A stretch of 64,000 bases of DNA from Primorskyibacter flagellatus (GTDB lineage: Bacteria > Pseudomonadota > Alphaproteobacteria > Rhodobacterales > Rhodobacteraceae), in the NCBI RefSeq assembly GCF_014638275.1, contig NZ_BMFJ01000001.1, positions 1,042,338-1,106,337 of the forward strand, read 5' to 3'. The translations under genes and the position numbers were made by a program. Below the pieces are notes generated by a model. It did not search any database and had not been told where the DNA came from. It saw only the letters and a program-made list of their open reading frames with translations. This document shows, piece after piece, positions 16,508 through 25,910 of the stretch. Numbering within the stretch: position 1 is the stretch's first letter; every line of letters starts with the position of its first letter.

Positions 16508-17110
16508 ATGATGGCCGCCGCTGTCCATAAGGGGATCGAACGCCCTGAATTGAGCATGCCGGAGGCCGAGGCCGCCGTGCTGCGTCAGGCCTATGGGGCG
16601 ACGGCGTCGATCCTGGAATACGGGTCGGGCGGGTCGACGGTGCTGGCCTCCGAACTGCCGGGCAAGACGGTCGTGTCGGTGGAAAGCGATGCGGACTGGG
16701 CGGCGATGATGCGCGGCTGGTTCGCGGAAAACCCCGGTGCCAGCCCGGTGGAGGTAGTGCATGCCGACATCGGTCCGACCAAGGACTGGGGCCATCCTGC
16801 GAGCCACGAGGGATGGCGGCGGTTCCCGTCCTATCCGCTCCGGGTCTGGGAACGGGGGATCGCGCCCGACGTGGTGCTGGTGGACGGACGGTTCCGTGTC
16901 GGCTGCGCGCTGGCGACGGCCTTCCGTACGGCGAAACCGGTGACACTGCTGTTCGACGATTACGCGGGGCGCAAGGCCTATCACCGCGTTACGGAGTTTC
17001 TGGGCCAGCCCCGCATGGTCGGGCGGCTGGCGATATTCGAGGTCACCCCGATGCCGGTCCCTGCGGACCGGCTGCTCAGGGTGATCGAACTGATCTGCGC
17101 GCCTCTCTGA
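16508..17110 (+). CDS. Class I SAM-methyltransferase-like protein
   Basis: 200 aa with a Rossmann-type first motif ILEYGSGGSTVLASE (34-48), an acidic strand-2 end (VVSVESD), and PDVVLVDGRFRVG around 118-130, resembling small SAM-dependent methyltransferases. Substrate unknown, and binding-only or glycan-related roles are possible. It is the last of three passenger genes between sufB and sufC, with no gap from the YbjQ gene. Confidence 0.72.
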   Translation: MMAAAVHKGIERPELSMPEAEAAVLRQAYGATASILEYGSGGSTVLASELPGKTVVSVESDADWAAMMRGWFAENPGASPVEVVHADIGPTKDWGHPASHEGWRRFPSYPLRVWERGIAPDVVLVDGRFRVGCALATAFRTAKPVTLLFDDYAGRKAYHRVTEFLGQPRMVGRLAIFEVTPMPVPADRLLRVIELICAPL

Positions 17111-17133
17111 GGCGGGTGACGAAAGGAAAGACG

Positions 17134-17889
17134 ATGCTGAAGATCGAAAACCTCCAGGTGAAGCTGGAAGACGAGGACAAGCAGATCCTCAAGGGCCTGG
17201 ACCTCGAGGTTGAGGCGGGCAAGGTGCACGCCATCATGGGGCCGAACGGGTCGGGAAAGTCGACGCTGTCCTACGTGCTGTCCGGCAAGGGCGGCTACGA
17301 GGTCACTGGCGGGAGCGCCACGCTGGACGGTGAAGACCTGCTGGAACTGGAAGCGGAGGAGCGCGCGGCGGCAGGTCTTTTCCTGGCGTTCCAGTACCCC
17401 GTGGAGATTCCGGGCGTCGGCAACATGACCTTCCTGCGCACCGCGCTCAACGCGCAGCGCAAGGCGCGCGGGGAAGAGGAGATGTCGGCGACCGATTTCC
17501 TCAAGTTCGTGCGGGAGAAGGCAAAGGCGTTGCAGATCGACGCGGAGATGCTGAAGCGGCCGGTGAACGTCGGCTTCTCCGGCGGTGAGAAGAAGCGGAA
17601 CGAGATCCTGCAGATGGCGGTGCTCCAGCCGCGCATGTGCATTCTGGACGAGACGGATTCGGGCCTCGACGTGGATGCGATGAAGCTCGTGTCGGACGGG
17701 GTGAACGCGCTGCGCGACGCCGGGCGCGGGTTCCTCGTCATCACGCATTATCAGCGGCTTCTGGACCATATCAAACCTGACGTGGTGCATATCATGGCGG
17801 ACGGGCGCATCGTGAAGACCGGCGGGCCGGAACTGGCGCTGGAGGTGGAGACCAACGGCTACGCGGACATTCTTGCGGAGGCGAAGTGA
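17134..17889 (+). CDS. sufC: Fe-S assembly ATPase SufC
   Basis: 251-aa ABC-type ATPase of the SufBC2D complex. Walker A GPNGSGKST (36-44), signature FSGGEKKR, Walker B CILDETDSGLDVDA and the H-loop THYQR are all intact, including the SufC-typical ETDSGLD. ATP binding drives the conformational change that opens the SufB-SufD interface. GAAAGGAAAG precedes the ATG at 17134. Its stop overlaps the sufD start (TGATG). Confidence 0.98.
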   Translation: MLKIENLQVKLEDEDKQILKGLDLEVEAGKVHAIMGPNGSGKSTLSYVLSGKGGYEVTGGSATLDGEDLLELEAEERAAAGLFLAFQYPVEIPGVGNMTFLRTALNAQRKARGEEEMSATDFLKFVREKAKALQIDAEMLKRPVNVGFSGGEKKRNEILQMAVLQPRMCILDETDSGLDVDAMKLVSDGVNALRDAGRGFLVITHYQRLLDHIKPDVVHIMADGRIVKTGGPELALEVETNGYADILAEAK

Positions 17890-19187
17890 TGGCGGCTCCG
17901 GCACAGCTTACCCGCCAGAAGCAGGACGTGACGGCGGCGCGTCTTGATGCGCTCGGCCCGGTTCCGGCGTCCGGCTGGTCTTCCGCAGCACGATCCTCGG
18001 CGCTGGACCGGGTGGTCCAGCAGGGCCTGCCGCATGCGCGGGACGAGTACTGGAAATTTACGCGCCCCGGCGGTCTGACCGACGCGATGGCCGCCCCGGC
18101 CGCGCTGTTCCGGGTCGAAGACACGCCGATCTTCGACAGGATCGACCGGGTCAGGCTGGTCTTTGTCGACGGCGTTTTCGATGCGGCGGCCTCCGACGAT
18201 CCGGAACTGGCCGGGGTGCGTATTGACCGCCTGTCGCAGGTGGCCGGCGCGGACATCCACTGGGCGCAGGGTCTTTACGGCGTGCTCGAAGCGCGGGGGC
18301 AGTCGCCCGTGGCGCGGCCTCTGGCAGCGCTGAACACGGCCCATGCGACAGAGGGTGTGCTGATCCACGTCACGGGCAAGGCGCAAAAACCGGTTTCGCT
18401 GGTCTACGAGCGCAGTTCGGAAACGGCGGATGCAATCCTGCATCATGTCATCCGGATCGACGCGGGCGCGGAACTGACGCTGCTGGAAAATGGTCCGGCG
18501 GCGGCGCGCCTCAACAAGGTGATGGAGGTCGATATCGCCGATGGCGCCGCTTTCCACCACGTCCGCGCGCAAGGCCGCGATCACGAGCGGCAGGCGGCGA
18601 CGCATATCTTCGCGCGGCTCGGACGGGAAAGCGTATTCAAGAGCTTCACTCTGACGGCCAACGGCAGGCTGACGCGCAACGAATGCGTGATAGAACTGAC
18701 CGGGGACGACGCTGTGGCCCATGTCGCGGGCGCCTGTGTCGGCGATGGCGACTTCCTGCATGATGACACGGTCTTCATTACCCATGACGCGGTGAACTGC
18801 GAAAGCCGTCAGGTCTTCAAGAAGGTGCTGCGGAACGGGGCGACGGGCGTGTTCCAGGGCAAGATCCTGGTGAAGAAGGACGCGCAGAAGACCGACGGCT
18901 ACCAGATCAGCCAGTCCCTGCTGCTGGACGGGGACAGCCAGTTCCTCGCCAAGCCGGAGCTTGAGATCTATGCCGACGACGTGGCCTGTTCGCATGGTTC
19001 CACCTCGGGCGCGATCGACGAAGATGCGCTGTTCTATCTGCGCTCGCGCGGGGTGCCGGAGGGCACGGCGACGGATCTCCTGACGCTCGCCTTCCTGGCC
19101 GAAGCGGTGCAGGAGATCGAGGATGAAGCGCTGGCGACGGAAATCGTGGACCGGCTGGAAGGCTGGCTGGAACGGCGCCGCACCTGA
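17889..19187 (+). CDS. sufD: Fe-S assembly protein SufD
   Basis: 432 aa. N-terminal helical region followed by the right-handed beta-helix shared with SufB, ending in the conserved C-terminal block (ADDVACSHGSTSGAIDEDALFYLRSRG) whose histidine takes part in the SufB-SufD interface. WALNT-like elements are weak, as usual in SufD. It is translationally coupled to sufC and its own stop overlaps the next start. Confidence 0.96.
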   Translation: MAAPAQLTRQKQDVTAARLDALGPVPASGWSSAARSSALDRVVQQGLPHARDEYWKFTRPGGLTDAMAAPAALFRVEDTPIFDRIDRVRLVFVDGVFDAAASDDPELAGVRIDRLSQVAGADIHWAQGLYGVLEARGQSPVARPLAALNTAHATEGVLIHVTGKAQKPVSLVYERSSETADAILHHVIRIDAGAELTLLENGPAAARLNKVMEVDIADGAAFHHVRAQGRDHERQAATHIFARLGRESVFKSFTLTANGRLTRNECVIELTGDDAVAHVAGACVGDGDFLHDDTVFITHDAVNCESRQVFKKVLRNGATGVFQGKILVKKDAQKTDGYQISQSLLLDGDSQFLAKPELEIYADDVACSHGSTSGAIDEDALFYLRSRGVPEGTATDLLTLAFLAEAVQEIEDEALATEIVDRLEGWLERRRT

Positions 19188-19672
19188 TGTCGGTGATCCG
19201 GGACATCCTTGCCACCTATCGCGGACCTGTCGCGGTGCTGCGGCGGCGGCTGTCGGCCGGTCAGCGCGAAGATCGCGCACTGGCCGTGCTGATGGCGGGC
19301 TGTGCGCTGCTGTTCGTGGCGCAGTGGCCCAGGCTGGCTCGTGAAGCGCATCTGAAGGGCACGGACCTCGAAATGTCGCTCGGCGGTTCTCTGATGGCTC
19401 TGGTCTTCATCCTGCCGCTGATCCTTTACGGTGTCGCGGGGCTGAGCCACCTCATCGGGCGGCTTGGCGGCGGAAAGGGCGAATTCTATTCCGCGCGGAT
19501 GGCACTGTTCTGGGCCGTGCTGGCGGCGGGACCTGCGTTTCTTCTCAACGGGTTGATGATCGGCTTTGCCGGGCCGGGGCCGCAGTCTGCCGTCACCGGG
19601 ATACTGGCACTTGGCGCGTTTCTGTGGTTCTGGCTGTCTGGACTGATCGCGGTGGAAAGGGGCCGGGCATGA
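19187..19672 (+). CDS. YIP1-family membrane protein, first of a pair
   Basis: 161 aa with four hydrophobic helices (about 32-48, 66-88, 103-124 and 133-152). The pattern, a short N-terminal amphipathic stretch then a TM bundle, resembles Yip1-domain proteins. Function unknown. Its start overlaps the sufD stop and its stop overlaps the next gene's start (ATGA), so it is locked into the operon. Paired with a homologous-looking neighbour. Confidence 0.72.
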   Translation: MSVIRDILATYRGPVAVLRRRLSAGQREDRALAVLMAGCALLFVAQWPRLAREAHLKGTDLEMSLGGSLMALVFILPLILYGVAGLSHLIGRLGGGKGEFYSARMALFWAVLAAGPAFLLNGLMIGFAGPGPQSAVTGILALGAFLWFWLSGLIAVERGRA

Positions 19673-20259
19673 CCTGGGACGAGGTAAAGGGACTGGCGGT
19701 GGAAACCGTGGTGACCCCCGCGGGTGCGGCGCGGCGTGTGGTGGCCTACGCGGCCCCGACAGGGCTGCTCTGGCAGGCGCTGGCCGTGGTGGCGGTGCTG
19801 CACGGCATCTACTATGGCCTGCTTCTTCCGGGGGCCGCGCGGTCCGGCCTCGTGTCGCCGGCGCTGGCGAACGCGCCGCTGATCGTCGCGGCCTGCATCT
19901 TCGCCTTCTTCGCGCTCATGGTGCTGCTGCTGGCCCATGCCGGACGGTTCCTTGGCGGTGTCGCGGATGTCCCGGCGATGCTCAAGGTCACGATCTGGCT
20001 TCAGGCGCTCCGGCTGTTGGCACAGGTCGCGATTTCCGCGATTTCGGTGATCAGCCCGCTGATCGGCTGGCTCGGCATGCTGGTGGTGGGGATCTGGGGG
20101 CTCTGGGTCCTGCTGTCGTTCATCGCCACCGCGCACGGGTTCGAGATCATCAAGGCGGTCGGGACGCTGGTCATGGCCTTCATCGTGCTGATCCTCGTCA
20201 TGTCGATCCTGACAGCCGTTGCGGGCTTCGCGCCTCCGACCCCGACCGGAGACATCTGA
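19669..20259 (+). CDS. YIP1-family membrane protein, second of a pair
   Basis: 196 aa with five hydrophobic segments; the TPTGLLW...HGIYYGLLLPGAARSG region and later WLQALRLLAQ and GLWVLLSFIATAHGFEIIKA blocks fit the Yip1 family. ATG at 19669 overlaps the preceding stop; the frame start at 19624 lies inside the previous gene and lacks a ribosome site. Its stop overlaps sufS. A membrane partner for the suf machinery is imaginable but nothing in the sequence proves it. Confidence 0.78.
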   Translation: MTWDEVKGLAVETVVTPAGAARRVVAYAAPTGLLWQALAVVAVLHGIYYGLLLPGAARSGLVSPALANAPLIVAACIFAFFALMVLLLAHAGRFLGGVADVPAMLKVTIWLQALRLLAQVAISAISVISPLIGWLGMLVVGIWGLWVLLSFIATAHGFEIIKAVGTLVMAFIVLILVMSILTAVAGFAPPTPTGDI

Positions 20260-21479
20260 TGTATGACGTGAACGCGATCCGCGCGGATTTCCCGATCCTC
20301 TCGCGCGAGGTGAACGGCAAGCCGCTGGTCTATCTGGATAACGGGGCCTCCGCCCAGAAACCTCAGGTGGTGATCGACGCGGTGACGCGGGCCTATTCGC
20401 AGGAATATGCCAATGTTCACAGGGGCCTGCATTTCCTGTCCAACCTCGCGACCGAGAAGTACGAGAGCGTGCGCGCCAAGGTCGCCCGGTTCCTGAACGC
20501 CGGATCGGAGGATGAGATCATCTTCAACTCCGGCACGACCGAGGCGATGAACCTGATCTCCTACGCCTGGGCCGCGCCGCGGCTTCAGGCGGGGGACGAG
20601 ATCGTGCTGTCGGTGATGGAGCATCACGCCAATATCGTGCCCTGGCACTTCCTGCGCGAACGGCAGGGGGTGGTGCTTAAGTGGGTCGATATCGAACCGG
20701 ACGGGTCGCTTGATCCGCAGAAGGTGATCGACGCCATGGGTCCCAAGACGCGCATGGTCTGCGTGACCCACATGTCCAACGTGCTTGGCACCGTGGTCGA
20801 TGTGGCCGCGATCTGCCGGGCCGCGCGGGAACGTGGCGTCGTCTCGGTCATCGACGGCAGCCAGGCGGCGGTTCACATGCCCGTCGACGTGCAGGCTCTG
20901 GGCTGCGATTTCTACCCGATCACGGGGCACAAGCTTTATGGTCCGTCGGGTTCCGGCGCGATGTATGCCCGCGCAGAACGGCAGGCAGAGATGCGCCCCT
21001 TCCTTGGCGGCGGCGACATGATCCGGGAGGTCACGAAGGATGCCGTGACCTGGAACGACCCGCCGATGAAGTTCGAGGCCGGAACGCCCGGTATCGTCCA
21101 GACCATCGGGTTCGGCGTGGCGCTGGACTATCTGACCGGTATCGGGATGGATCGGATCGCGGCGCATGAGGCCGATATCGCGGCCTATGCCACGGACCGC
21201 TTCAAGGGGCTGAACTGGCTGCAGGTCCAGGGGAACGCTCCGGGCAAGGGCGCGATCTTTTCCTTCACGATGGAGGGGGCGGCGCATGCGCATGACATCT
21301 CGACCATCCTCGACAAAAAGGGCGTGGCGGTGCGCGCCGGGCAGCATTGTACCGGGCCGCTGATGGAGCATCTGGGGGTCAATGCGACCTGCCGCGCGTC
21401 CTTCGGGATGTACAACACCCGCGAAGAGGTCGACGCGCTGATCGAGGCGCTGGAGCTGGCGCACGATCTGTTCGGTTAG
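20259..21479 (+). CDS. sufS: Cysteine desulfurase SufS (class II)
   Basis: 406 aa. PLP lysine K225 in ITGHKLYGPSG, catalytic cysteine C364 in RAGQHCTGPLM, the SufS class II loop. It mobilises sulfur from cysteine for SufBCD, normally with SufE or SufU as acceptor; neither acceptor is seen in this window. It is the last suf gene here: no sufT (DUF59) or sufA follows, and the next gene is on the opposite strand. Confidence 0.97.
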   Translation: MYDVNAIRADFPILSREVNGKPLVYLDNGASAQKPQVVIDAVTRAYSQEYANVHRGLHFLSNLATEKYESVRAKVARFLNAGSEDEIIFNSGTTEAMNLISYAWAAPRLQAGDEIVLSVMEHHANIVPWHFLRERQGVVLKWVDIEPDGSLDPQKVIDAMGPKTRMVCVTHMSNVLGTVVDVAAICRAARERGVVSVIDGSQAAVHMPVDVQALGCDFYPITGHKLYGPSGSGAMYARAERQAEMRPFLGGGDMIREVTKDAVTWNDPPMKFEAGTPGIVQTIGFGVALDYLTGIGMDRIAAHEADIAAYATDRFKGLNWLQVQGNAPGKGAIFSFTMEGAAHAHDISTILDKKGVAVRAGQHCTGPLMEHLGVNATCRASFGMYNTREEVDALIEALELAHDLFG

Positions 21480-21491
21480 ACTGTCGTCAGC

Positions 21492-22070
21492 TCAGCTCGA
21501 CGCAGGGCCGCCCGCCGCGGCTGCGAGGACCCGGCCCGTGTCATGCAGCGCGGCGGAAGAGCGTTGCGCCCGGGCACGGGCGACGCAGCCGTCAAGCGCG
21601 GCAAGAACCGTGACGGCAAGATCGCGGGGGGCGTCGGCGCCCCCGGCTTCCAGCGCCTCCGCCAGTTGGTCGGAGGCATCCCTATAGGCCTGCGAAACGC
21701 GGCTGCGCAACGCGGTTTCCGAAGGTTCGACCTCCTGCGCGAGCAGCGACAGAAGCGCACCCTGCGAATAATCATGCGCCTCGAGCCAGGCGGCGGTGTC
21801 CGTGAACAGCCGCAGGACCTGCTTGCTGGCTGGGATGCCGCCACTTGTGGCGCGGGCGAAACGGCCGGCCATCTCTTCGGCCAGCCAGTCGACGGCGGCG
21901 ACGGTCAGCGCCTCTTTCCCGCCGGGGAAGTGGTGGTAGAGCGACCCCTTGGGCACCCCGGCGGAGGATAGGATCGCGGCGACGCCGGTCGCATGATAAC
22001 CCTGCGACTGGAACAGAGCCGTGGCCGCGCGGATCAGCCGGGTGCGGGTTTCCTCGCCCTGGCGGGTCAT
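21492..22070 (-). CDS. TetR-family regulator (LmrA/YxaF-like)
   Basis: 192 aa. N-terminal HTH TRTRLIRAATALFQSQGYHATGVAAILSSAGVPKGSLYHHFPGGKEAL (about 8-56), followed by an effector domain of the LmrA/YxaF type. It overlaps the upstream thioesterase gene by 4 bp, and a TGGACC-N4-GGTCTA palindrome precedes the pair, so it probably represses its own operon and responds to a small ligand. Confidence 0.9.
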   Translation of the reverse strand: MTRQGEETRTRLIRAATALFQSQGYHATGVAAILSSAGVPKGSLYHHFPGGKEALTVAAVDWLAEEMAGRFARATSGGIPASKQVLRLFTDTAAWLEAHDYSQGALLSLLAQEVEPSETALRSRVSQAYRDASDQLAEALEAGGADAPRDLAVTVLAALDGCVARARAQRSSAALHDTGRVLAAAAGGPASS

Positions 22071-22513
22071 GCCGCCCGGGGCCGACGCTGCGGCAGGATG
22101 GCGATGGAAGCGATAGCGGCGGCGACTTTTTTCGGCTCGCGACCCTCTGCCTCGCTCCAGACCTCGGCTTCCACTGTCGCCAGCGTCTTGCCGGAGCGGA
22201 TGGTGTGAGCCTTCGCGCGCAGCAGGTCCCCCATGGCGGGGCTGAGGAAATGCAGCGTGAAGCTTGACGTCACCACGTCCTGATCGGCGGCCGCGGCACC
22301 GGCCCAGGCACAGGCCATGTCGGCCAGCGCGCCTATGCAGCCGCCGTGAACGTAGCCGTGGTGCTGACGAAGCTCCGGCTTGATCGGCACGATGATTTCG
22401 ACCTTGCCGTCCCCGGCGGCGAGCCCCTGCACGCCGAACCAGGCGTTGAACCCCTGACTGCCGGAGCCAGCGTTGAGCCGCGCCAGCAGTTCAGGATTGT
22501 TCCAGTCGTACAT
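22067..22513 (-). CDS. PaaI-type hotdog thioesterase
   Basis: 148 aa. The hotdog signature HHGYVHGGCIGALADMACAWA (about 50-70) is typical of PaaI/acyl-CoA thioesterases. ATG at 22513 is preferred because AGGAGGGTAAG lies directly before it; the ATG at 22528 would place that ribosome site within the coding sequence. It probably hydrolyses an aromatic or acyl-CoA ester. Co-transcribed with a TetR repressor, which suggests a detoxification or degradation role. Confidence 0.86.
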   Translation of the reverse strand: MYDWNNPELLARLNAGSGSQGFNAWFGVQGLAAGDGKVEIIVPIKPELRQHHGYVHGGCIGALADMACAWAGAAAADQDVVTSSFTLHFLSPAMGDLLRAKAHTIRSGKTLATVEAEVWSEAEGREPKKVAAAIASIAILPQRRPRAA

Positions 22514-22536
22514 CTTACCCTCCTGCACCTATCTCT

Positions 22537-22552
22537 GGACCACTCGGTCTAG
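22537..22552 (-). promoter_or_regulatory. TetR-type operator TGGACC-N4-GGTCTA
   Basis: An imperfect 16-bp palindrome (one mismatch from TAGACC-N4-GGTCTA, the pattern used by NemR/YxaF-like repressors as I recall) sits 24 bp before the thioesterase start. It is the obvious candidate site for the TetR protein encoded in the same operon. Confidence 0.55.
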
Positions 22553-22583
22553 TGTGGCGGATTCGGTTCGGTCTGGGAAGCCC

Positions 22584-25229
22584 CTAGCCGGGGTTGTCCG
22601 TACTTTCCCGCTCATCCACCGGCAGCGCATCACGGGTGGCGCGGATTTCATCGCGCAGGGCGGGCCAGGTGCGGGCGGCGCGGGCGATCAGGCGGCTGGC
22701 GGTCGTAGTGTCCCCGGCGCGTTCGGCCAGTTCGGCGCGGATCAGCAGCTGGTGCAGGCCGCGCACGCCGAAACTGGCGGCGGCCCCCGCAAGGGCGTGG
22801 ATGGTGTCCACGAGGTCGGGCCCGGCGGGACGGGGGCCGCGGGTGTTGCGGAAGAGGTGGTCGATCTGTTCGTCGGTCTCCTTCAAGTAGCCGTCGATCA
22901 GGCGGCGTGCGGTAGCGGCGTCGACCGATTGCACCAGCGTGGCAAGGGGCGGTTCGGGCGCGGGGGCAGGGGCTGTTACCACCTGCCCCCCGTGCACCAT
23001 CGCGATCTGCTGGCGGAGCTGGTGGCGGTCCAGCGGCTTGTGCAGGACCGCATCCATGGCGCGTGCGGTGCGGACGTGGTCCATGCCGCCGGTGACCTGC
23101 GCGGTCAGGGCAACAATGCGGGTGCGGGTGTTGGGGCCAGGGCGGGTGCGGATCTCCTGCGCGGCGGTGATTCCATCCATCACCGGCATGGAGACGTCCA
23201 TGAGGATCAGGTCAAAGGCGCTGCGCATGGCTTCCTCCACGCCTTCGGCGCCATTGACCGCCTCGCTCACCCTGTGGCCGTCGTTTTCCAGCAGGCGGCG
23301 GGCGATGAAGCGGTTGGTGGCGTTGTCCTCCACCACCAGAATACGCGAGGAGCGCGGGGCCTGCGTCAGTGGCGGAGCGGGATCGGCGGGCGTCGCGCCC
23401 GTGTCCTCGGGTTTCAGAGGCACGCGGATCCAGAAGAGGGAACCTTCGCCCTCAACGCTTTCGGCGCCGATCTCGCCGTTCATCGCCTCAACCAGATCGC
23501 GGGCGATGCCGAGCCCGAGGCCTGAGCCCTGGATCTGCCGGGTGACGGCGGTGTCGGTGCGCACGAAATCGTCGAACACGCGGGACAGTTCCTGTTCGGT
23601 CATGCCGAAGCCGGTGTCGAGGATCTGAATCTCCACGATGTCGTTGTTCAGCCGGAAGGAATCCAGCGTGATGCGGCCGTCGCGGGTGAACTTCACCGCG
23701 TTGGTCAGCAGATTGCCGACGACCTGGCGGAGCCGGTCGGGGTCCCCCTGCACCCGGCCGATCGGCGTCAGCGTGCTGAGCTGGAGCGTGTTGCCGTTGA
23801 TGCGCGCCTGTCCCTGTTCCGCCGCCACCAGATCCGACAGCAGTGCGTCGAGGTCGAAGGGCCGGGCGGACAGGCGGATGCCGCTTTCGATCTGGGTGAT
23901 GTCGAGCACGTCGTTCACCAGAGACAGCAGGATCCGGGCGGAATTGCGCAGAACGGGGAGGTAGGTGTCGCGCAGTTCCTTGACAGGGTTTTCGCGCGTG
24001 TCGAGGTCTTCTCCGATCAGGGCGATGGTGCCGAGGATGCCGTTCAGGGGGGTGCGCATCTCGTGGCTGATGACGCCGAGAAAGCGGGCCTTGGCGCGTT
24101 CCCCGGCGCGGGCGCGGTCGCGGGAATCCTTCAGTTCCGCTTCAACGGTCGCCTGATGGACGTTGTCGCGGATCACGCAGACGCAGATCGGCGTCCGCTC
24201 GTGGGTCGAGATGTTGAGCGACAGTTCAACCGGGAACTCCGTCCCGTCCGCGCGCAGGCCGACTCTGCGGATCGCAGTCTTCCGCCCGGCTGCCACCGTG
24301 TCGAAAAGGTAGCGCCCGGTGACGGCCTCAAGCCCCTTGTCGGTGCGCTTGGCCAGAAGGGTCGCGATGCTCTTGCCGCTGGTGTCGGCTTCCGTCCGGC
24401 CGAACATCTCGTATCCTGCGCGGTTCAGGGTGATGATGCGTCCGGCGGCATTGATCACGGCGATGCCGTCACGGGAAGTCGCGAAGATCGCCTCCATCCG
24501 GCCGGAGGTGACGAGGTTCTGGCGCAACCGCGCCTCGGACTGGCGTGCGGTGCGGCGGAAGAGGATCGCCATCGTGGCCACGGTGACGAGCAGCACCATC
24601 GCCGCGATGACCAGACGGGTCAGCACCAGCGACACCCCGCGCCGTGCCTGATCGGAGGCGACGGATAGCGCGCGGTTCCCCTCCGTCATCAAAATGCGGA
24701 CCTGAGCCCGCAGCTTGGTCAGATCGGACCTGAGCGCGGGCAGGTCAGCGAGAAGCCGGACGTTCGGCTGGTCGATGCGATCGGCCAACTCGTAAACCTC
24801 CGCCGAGAGGAGGGAGAGGCGGCGGATCAGGCCGGGGTCGGAGAAGCCCTTGCGATAGACCTCGCCGTCCTGGATCGTGCGCATGCGCGAATAGAGGATG
24901 TCGTAGCGCAGGCGCAGCTGCCGCAGCCCGTCCGCCGCGGGGGAACCGTCCAGCGGCACGCGGTTCGCAGCGAGTACGAATTCGAGGAACTCGACCTCGG
25001 TCTGGGCCAGTGTCCACTGAACATTGTCCTGCGGGGAGGAGGAAAGCTCCGCGAGCTTCCCGCGCACTTCGGTCAGCAGGTAGATCACGACGATGGCAGA
25101 GATCGCCAGAAGCAGACCCAGGATCGCCATGCGGAACACTGCGCCGGAACGCAGCGGCCCCGGCGCACGAAGGCCGGTGTCCAAAGGGGTGGTGCCGTTG
25201 GCTGGCTGGCTATGCTGGTCCTGTGTCAC
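22584..25229 (-). CDS. Hybrid sensor histidine kinase with receiver and Hpt domains
   Basis: 881 aa. TM1 about 33-52 and TM2 about 206-225 flank a periplasmic helical domain; then a PAS domain (about 243-360), HisKA with H389 in SHEMRTPLNG, a complete ATPase domain (N box NLLTNAVKF, G boxes DTGFGM and GSGLGLG), a receiver with D678, and Hpt H811 in IHALAGAAASFG. It runs a His-Asp-His relay whose last step should reach a separate regulator, likely the LuxR protein just across the divergent promoter. The periplasmic protein gene is 38 bp upstream. Confidence 0.93.
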   Translation of the reverse strand: MTQDQHSQPANGTTPLDTGLRAPGPLRSGAVFRMAILGLLLAISAIVVIYLLTEVRGKLAELSSSPQDNVQWTLAQTEVEFLEFVLAANRVPLDGSPAADGLRQLRLRYDILYSRMRTIQDGEVYRKGFSDPGLIRRLSLLSAEVYELADRIDQPNVRLLADLPALRSDLTKLRAQVRILMTEGNRALSVASDQARRGVSLVLTRLVIAAMVLLVTVATMAILFRRTARQSEARLRQNLVTSGRMEAIFATSRDGIAVINAAGRIITLNRAGYEMFGRTEADTSGKSIATLLAKRTDKGLEAVTGRYLFDTVAAGRKTAIRRVGLRADGTEFPVELSLNISTHERTPICVCVIRDNVHQATVEAELKDSRDRARAGERAKARFLGVISHEMRTPLNGILGTIALIGEDLDTRENPVKELRDTYLPVLRNSARILLSLVNDVLDITQIESGIRLSARPFDLDALLSDLVAAEQGQARINGNTLQLSTLTPIGRVQGDPDRLRQVVGNLLTNAVKFTRDGRITLDSFRLNNDIVEIQILDTGFGMTEQELSRVFDDFVRTDTAVTRQIQGSGLGLGIARDLVEAMNGEIGAESVEGEGSLFWIRVPLKPEDTGATPADPAPPLTQAPRSSRILVVEDNATNRFIARRLLENDGHRVSEAVNGAEGVEEAMRSAFDLILMDVSMPVMDGITAAQEIRTRPGPNTRTRIVALTAQVTGGMDHVRTARAMDAVLHKPLDRHQLRQQIAMVHGGQVVTAPAPAPEPPLATLVQSVDAATARRLIDGYLKETDEQIDHLFRNTRGPRPAGPDLVDTIHALAGAAASFGVRGLHQLLIRAELAERAGDTTTASRLIARAARTWPALRDEIRATRDALPVDERESTDNPG

Positions 25230-25267
25230 ATCCTCTGCCCGGTTCCGGCGCGTTGACGCGCCGAAGT

Positions 25268-25750
25268 CTAGTCGGCGAATTCGATCCGGTCGAGTTGCCA
25301 GATGGAATTGGCGTATATGATTTCCGTCCGGAATTTCGGATCGGAATCATAGGGGTAGACCAGCCAGAGCGGCCCCTTGTCCCGCAGCGTCATCGCTTCG
25401 CCATTGCGATCATAGGCGATGATGGCGCCGTCGGGACCGAAATCCGCGACAGGGACCCGGACCTGGTAGCCGTTCGCGGCGGTCAGGATCATGGTCCCGG
25501 AGGAGATGCCGAGCCGGTCCAGAAGGTCGGTCATGCGGACGCCGGCAAAGGACTGCGGTCCCTCTGTCCAGATCGTCGTTGTGACAAACTCCGCCACCGG
25601 AAGCGCGCGCAGGCCATCCGCGTCGAGCCTGTGCGTGTCTCCGCCCGCGGTGATGGTCAGCATCGGCGTTCCCGTGGCTACCGGCAGGGGATCGGCCGCA
25701 AGCGACGGCAGGGCCCACAGGCAGAACAGGAGGAGGATCAGGCGGTGCAT
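25268..25750 (-). CDS. Periplasmic molybdopterin-oxidoreductase-fold protein without Mo-ligand cysteine
   Basis: 160 aa with signal peptide MHRLILLLFCLWALPSLAA; the mature part resembles the oxidoreductase molybdopterin-binding fold (LPVAEFVTTTIWTEG, FAGVRMTDLLDRLGI). It contains no cysteine after the signal peptide, so it cannot ligate Mo as in sulfite oxidase. Because it precedes the sensor kinase in the same operon, it may be a periplasmic sensing partner rather than an enzyme; this is inference. Confidence 0.78.
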   Translation of the reverse strand: MHRLILLLFCLWALPSLAADPLPVATGTPMLTITAGGDTHRLDADGLRALPVAEFVTTTIWTEGPQSFAGVRMTDLLDRLGISSGTMILTAANGYQVRVPVADFGPDGAIIAYDRNGEAMTLRDKGPLWLVYPYDSDPKFRTEIIYANSIWQLDRIEFAD

Positions 25751-25910
25751 CGTGTCGTCCTTTCGATATCCCGGCGCGCGGCTTCGGGGACCGCGGCAGG
25801 GACCTTGTTTTCATGCAGACCTTGATCGGCGGTAAACAGAACTGCAAGTTTTCGGGACATGGCCTGCTCTTTTGGATAGGGTGCGATTCAGGTTTTACGG
25901 AGGGAGCCGG

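Noticed and set aside
20001..21464. 487-aa minus-strand ORF over sufS
   Set aside because: Antisense shadow of sufS and the YIP1-like gene.
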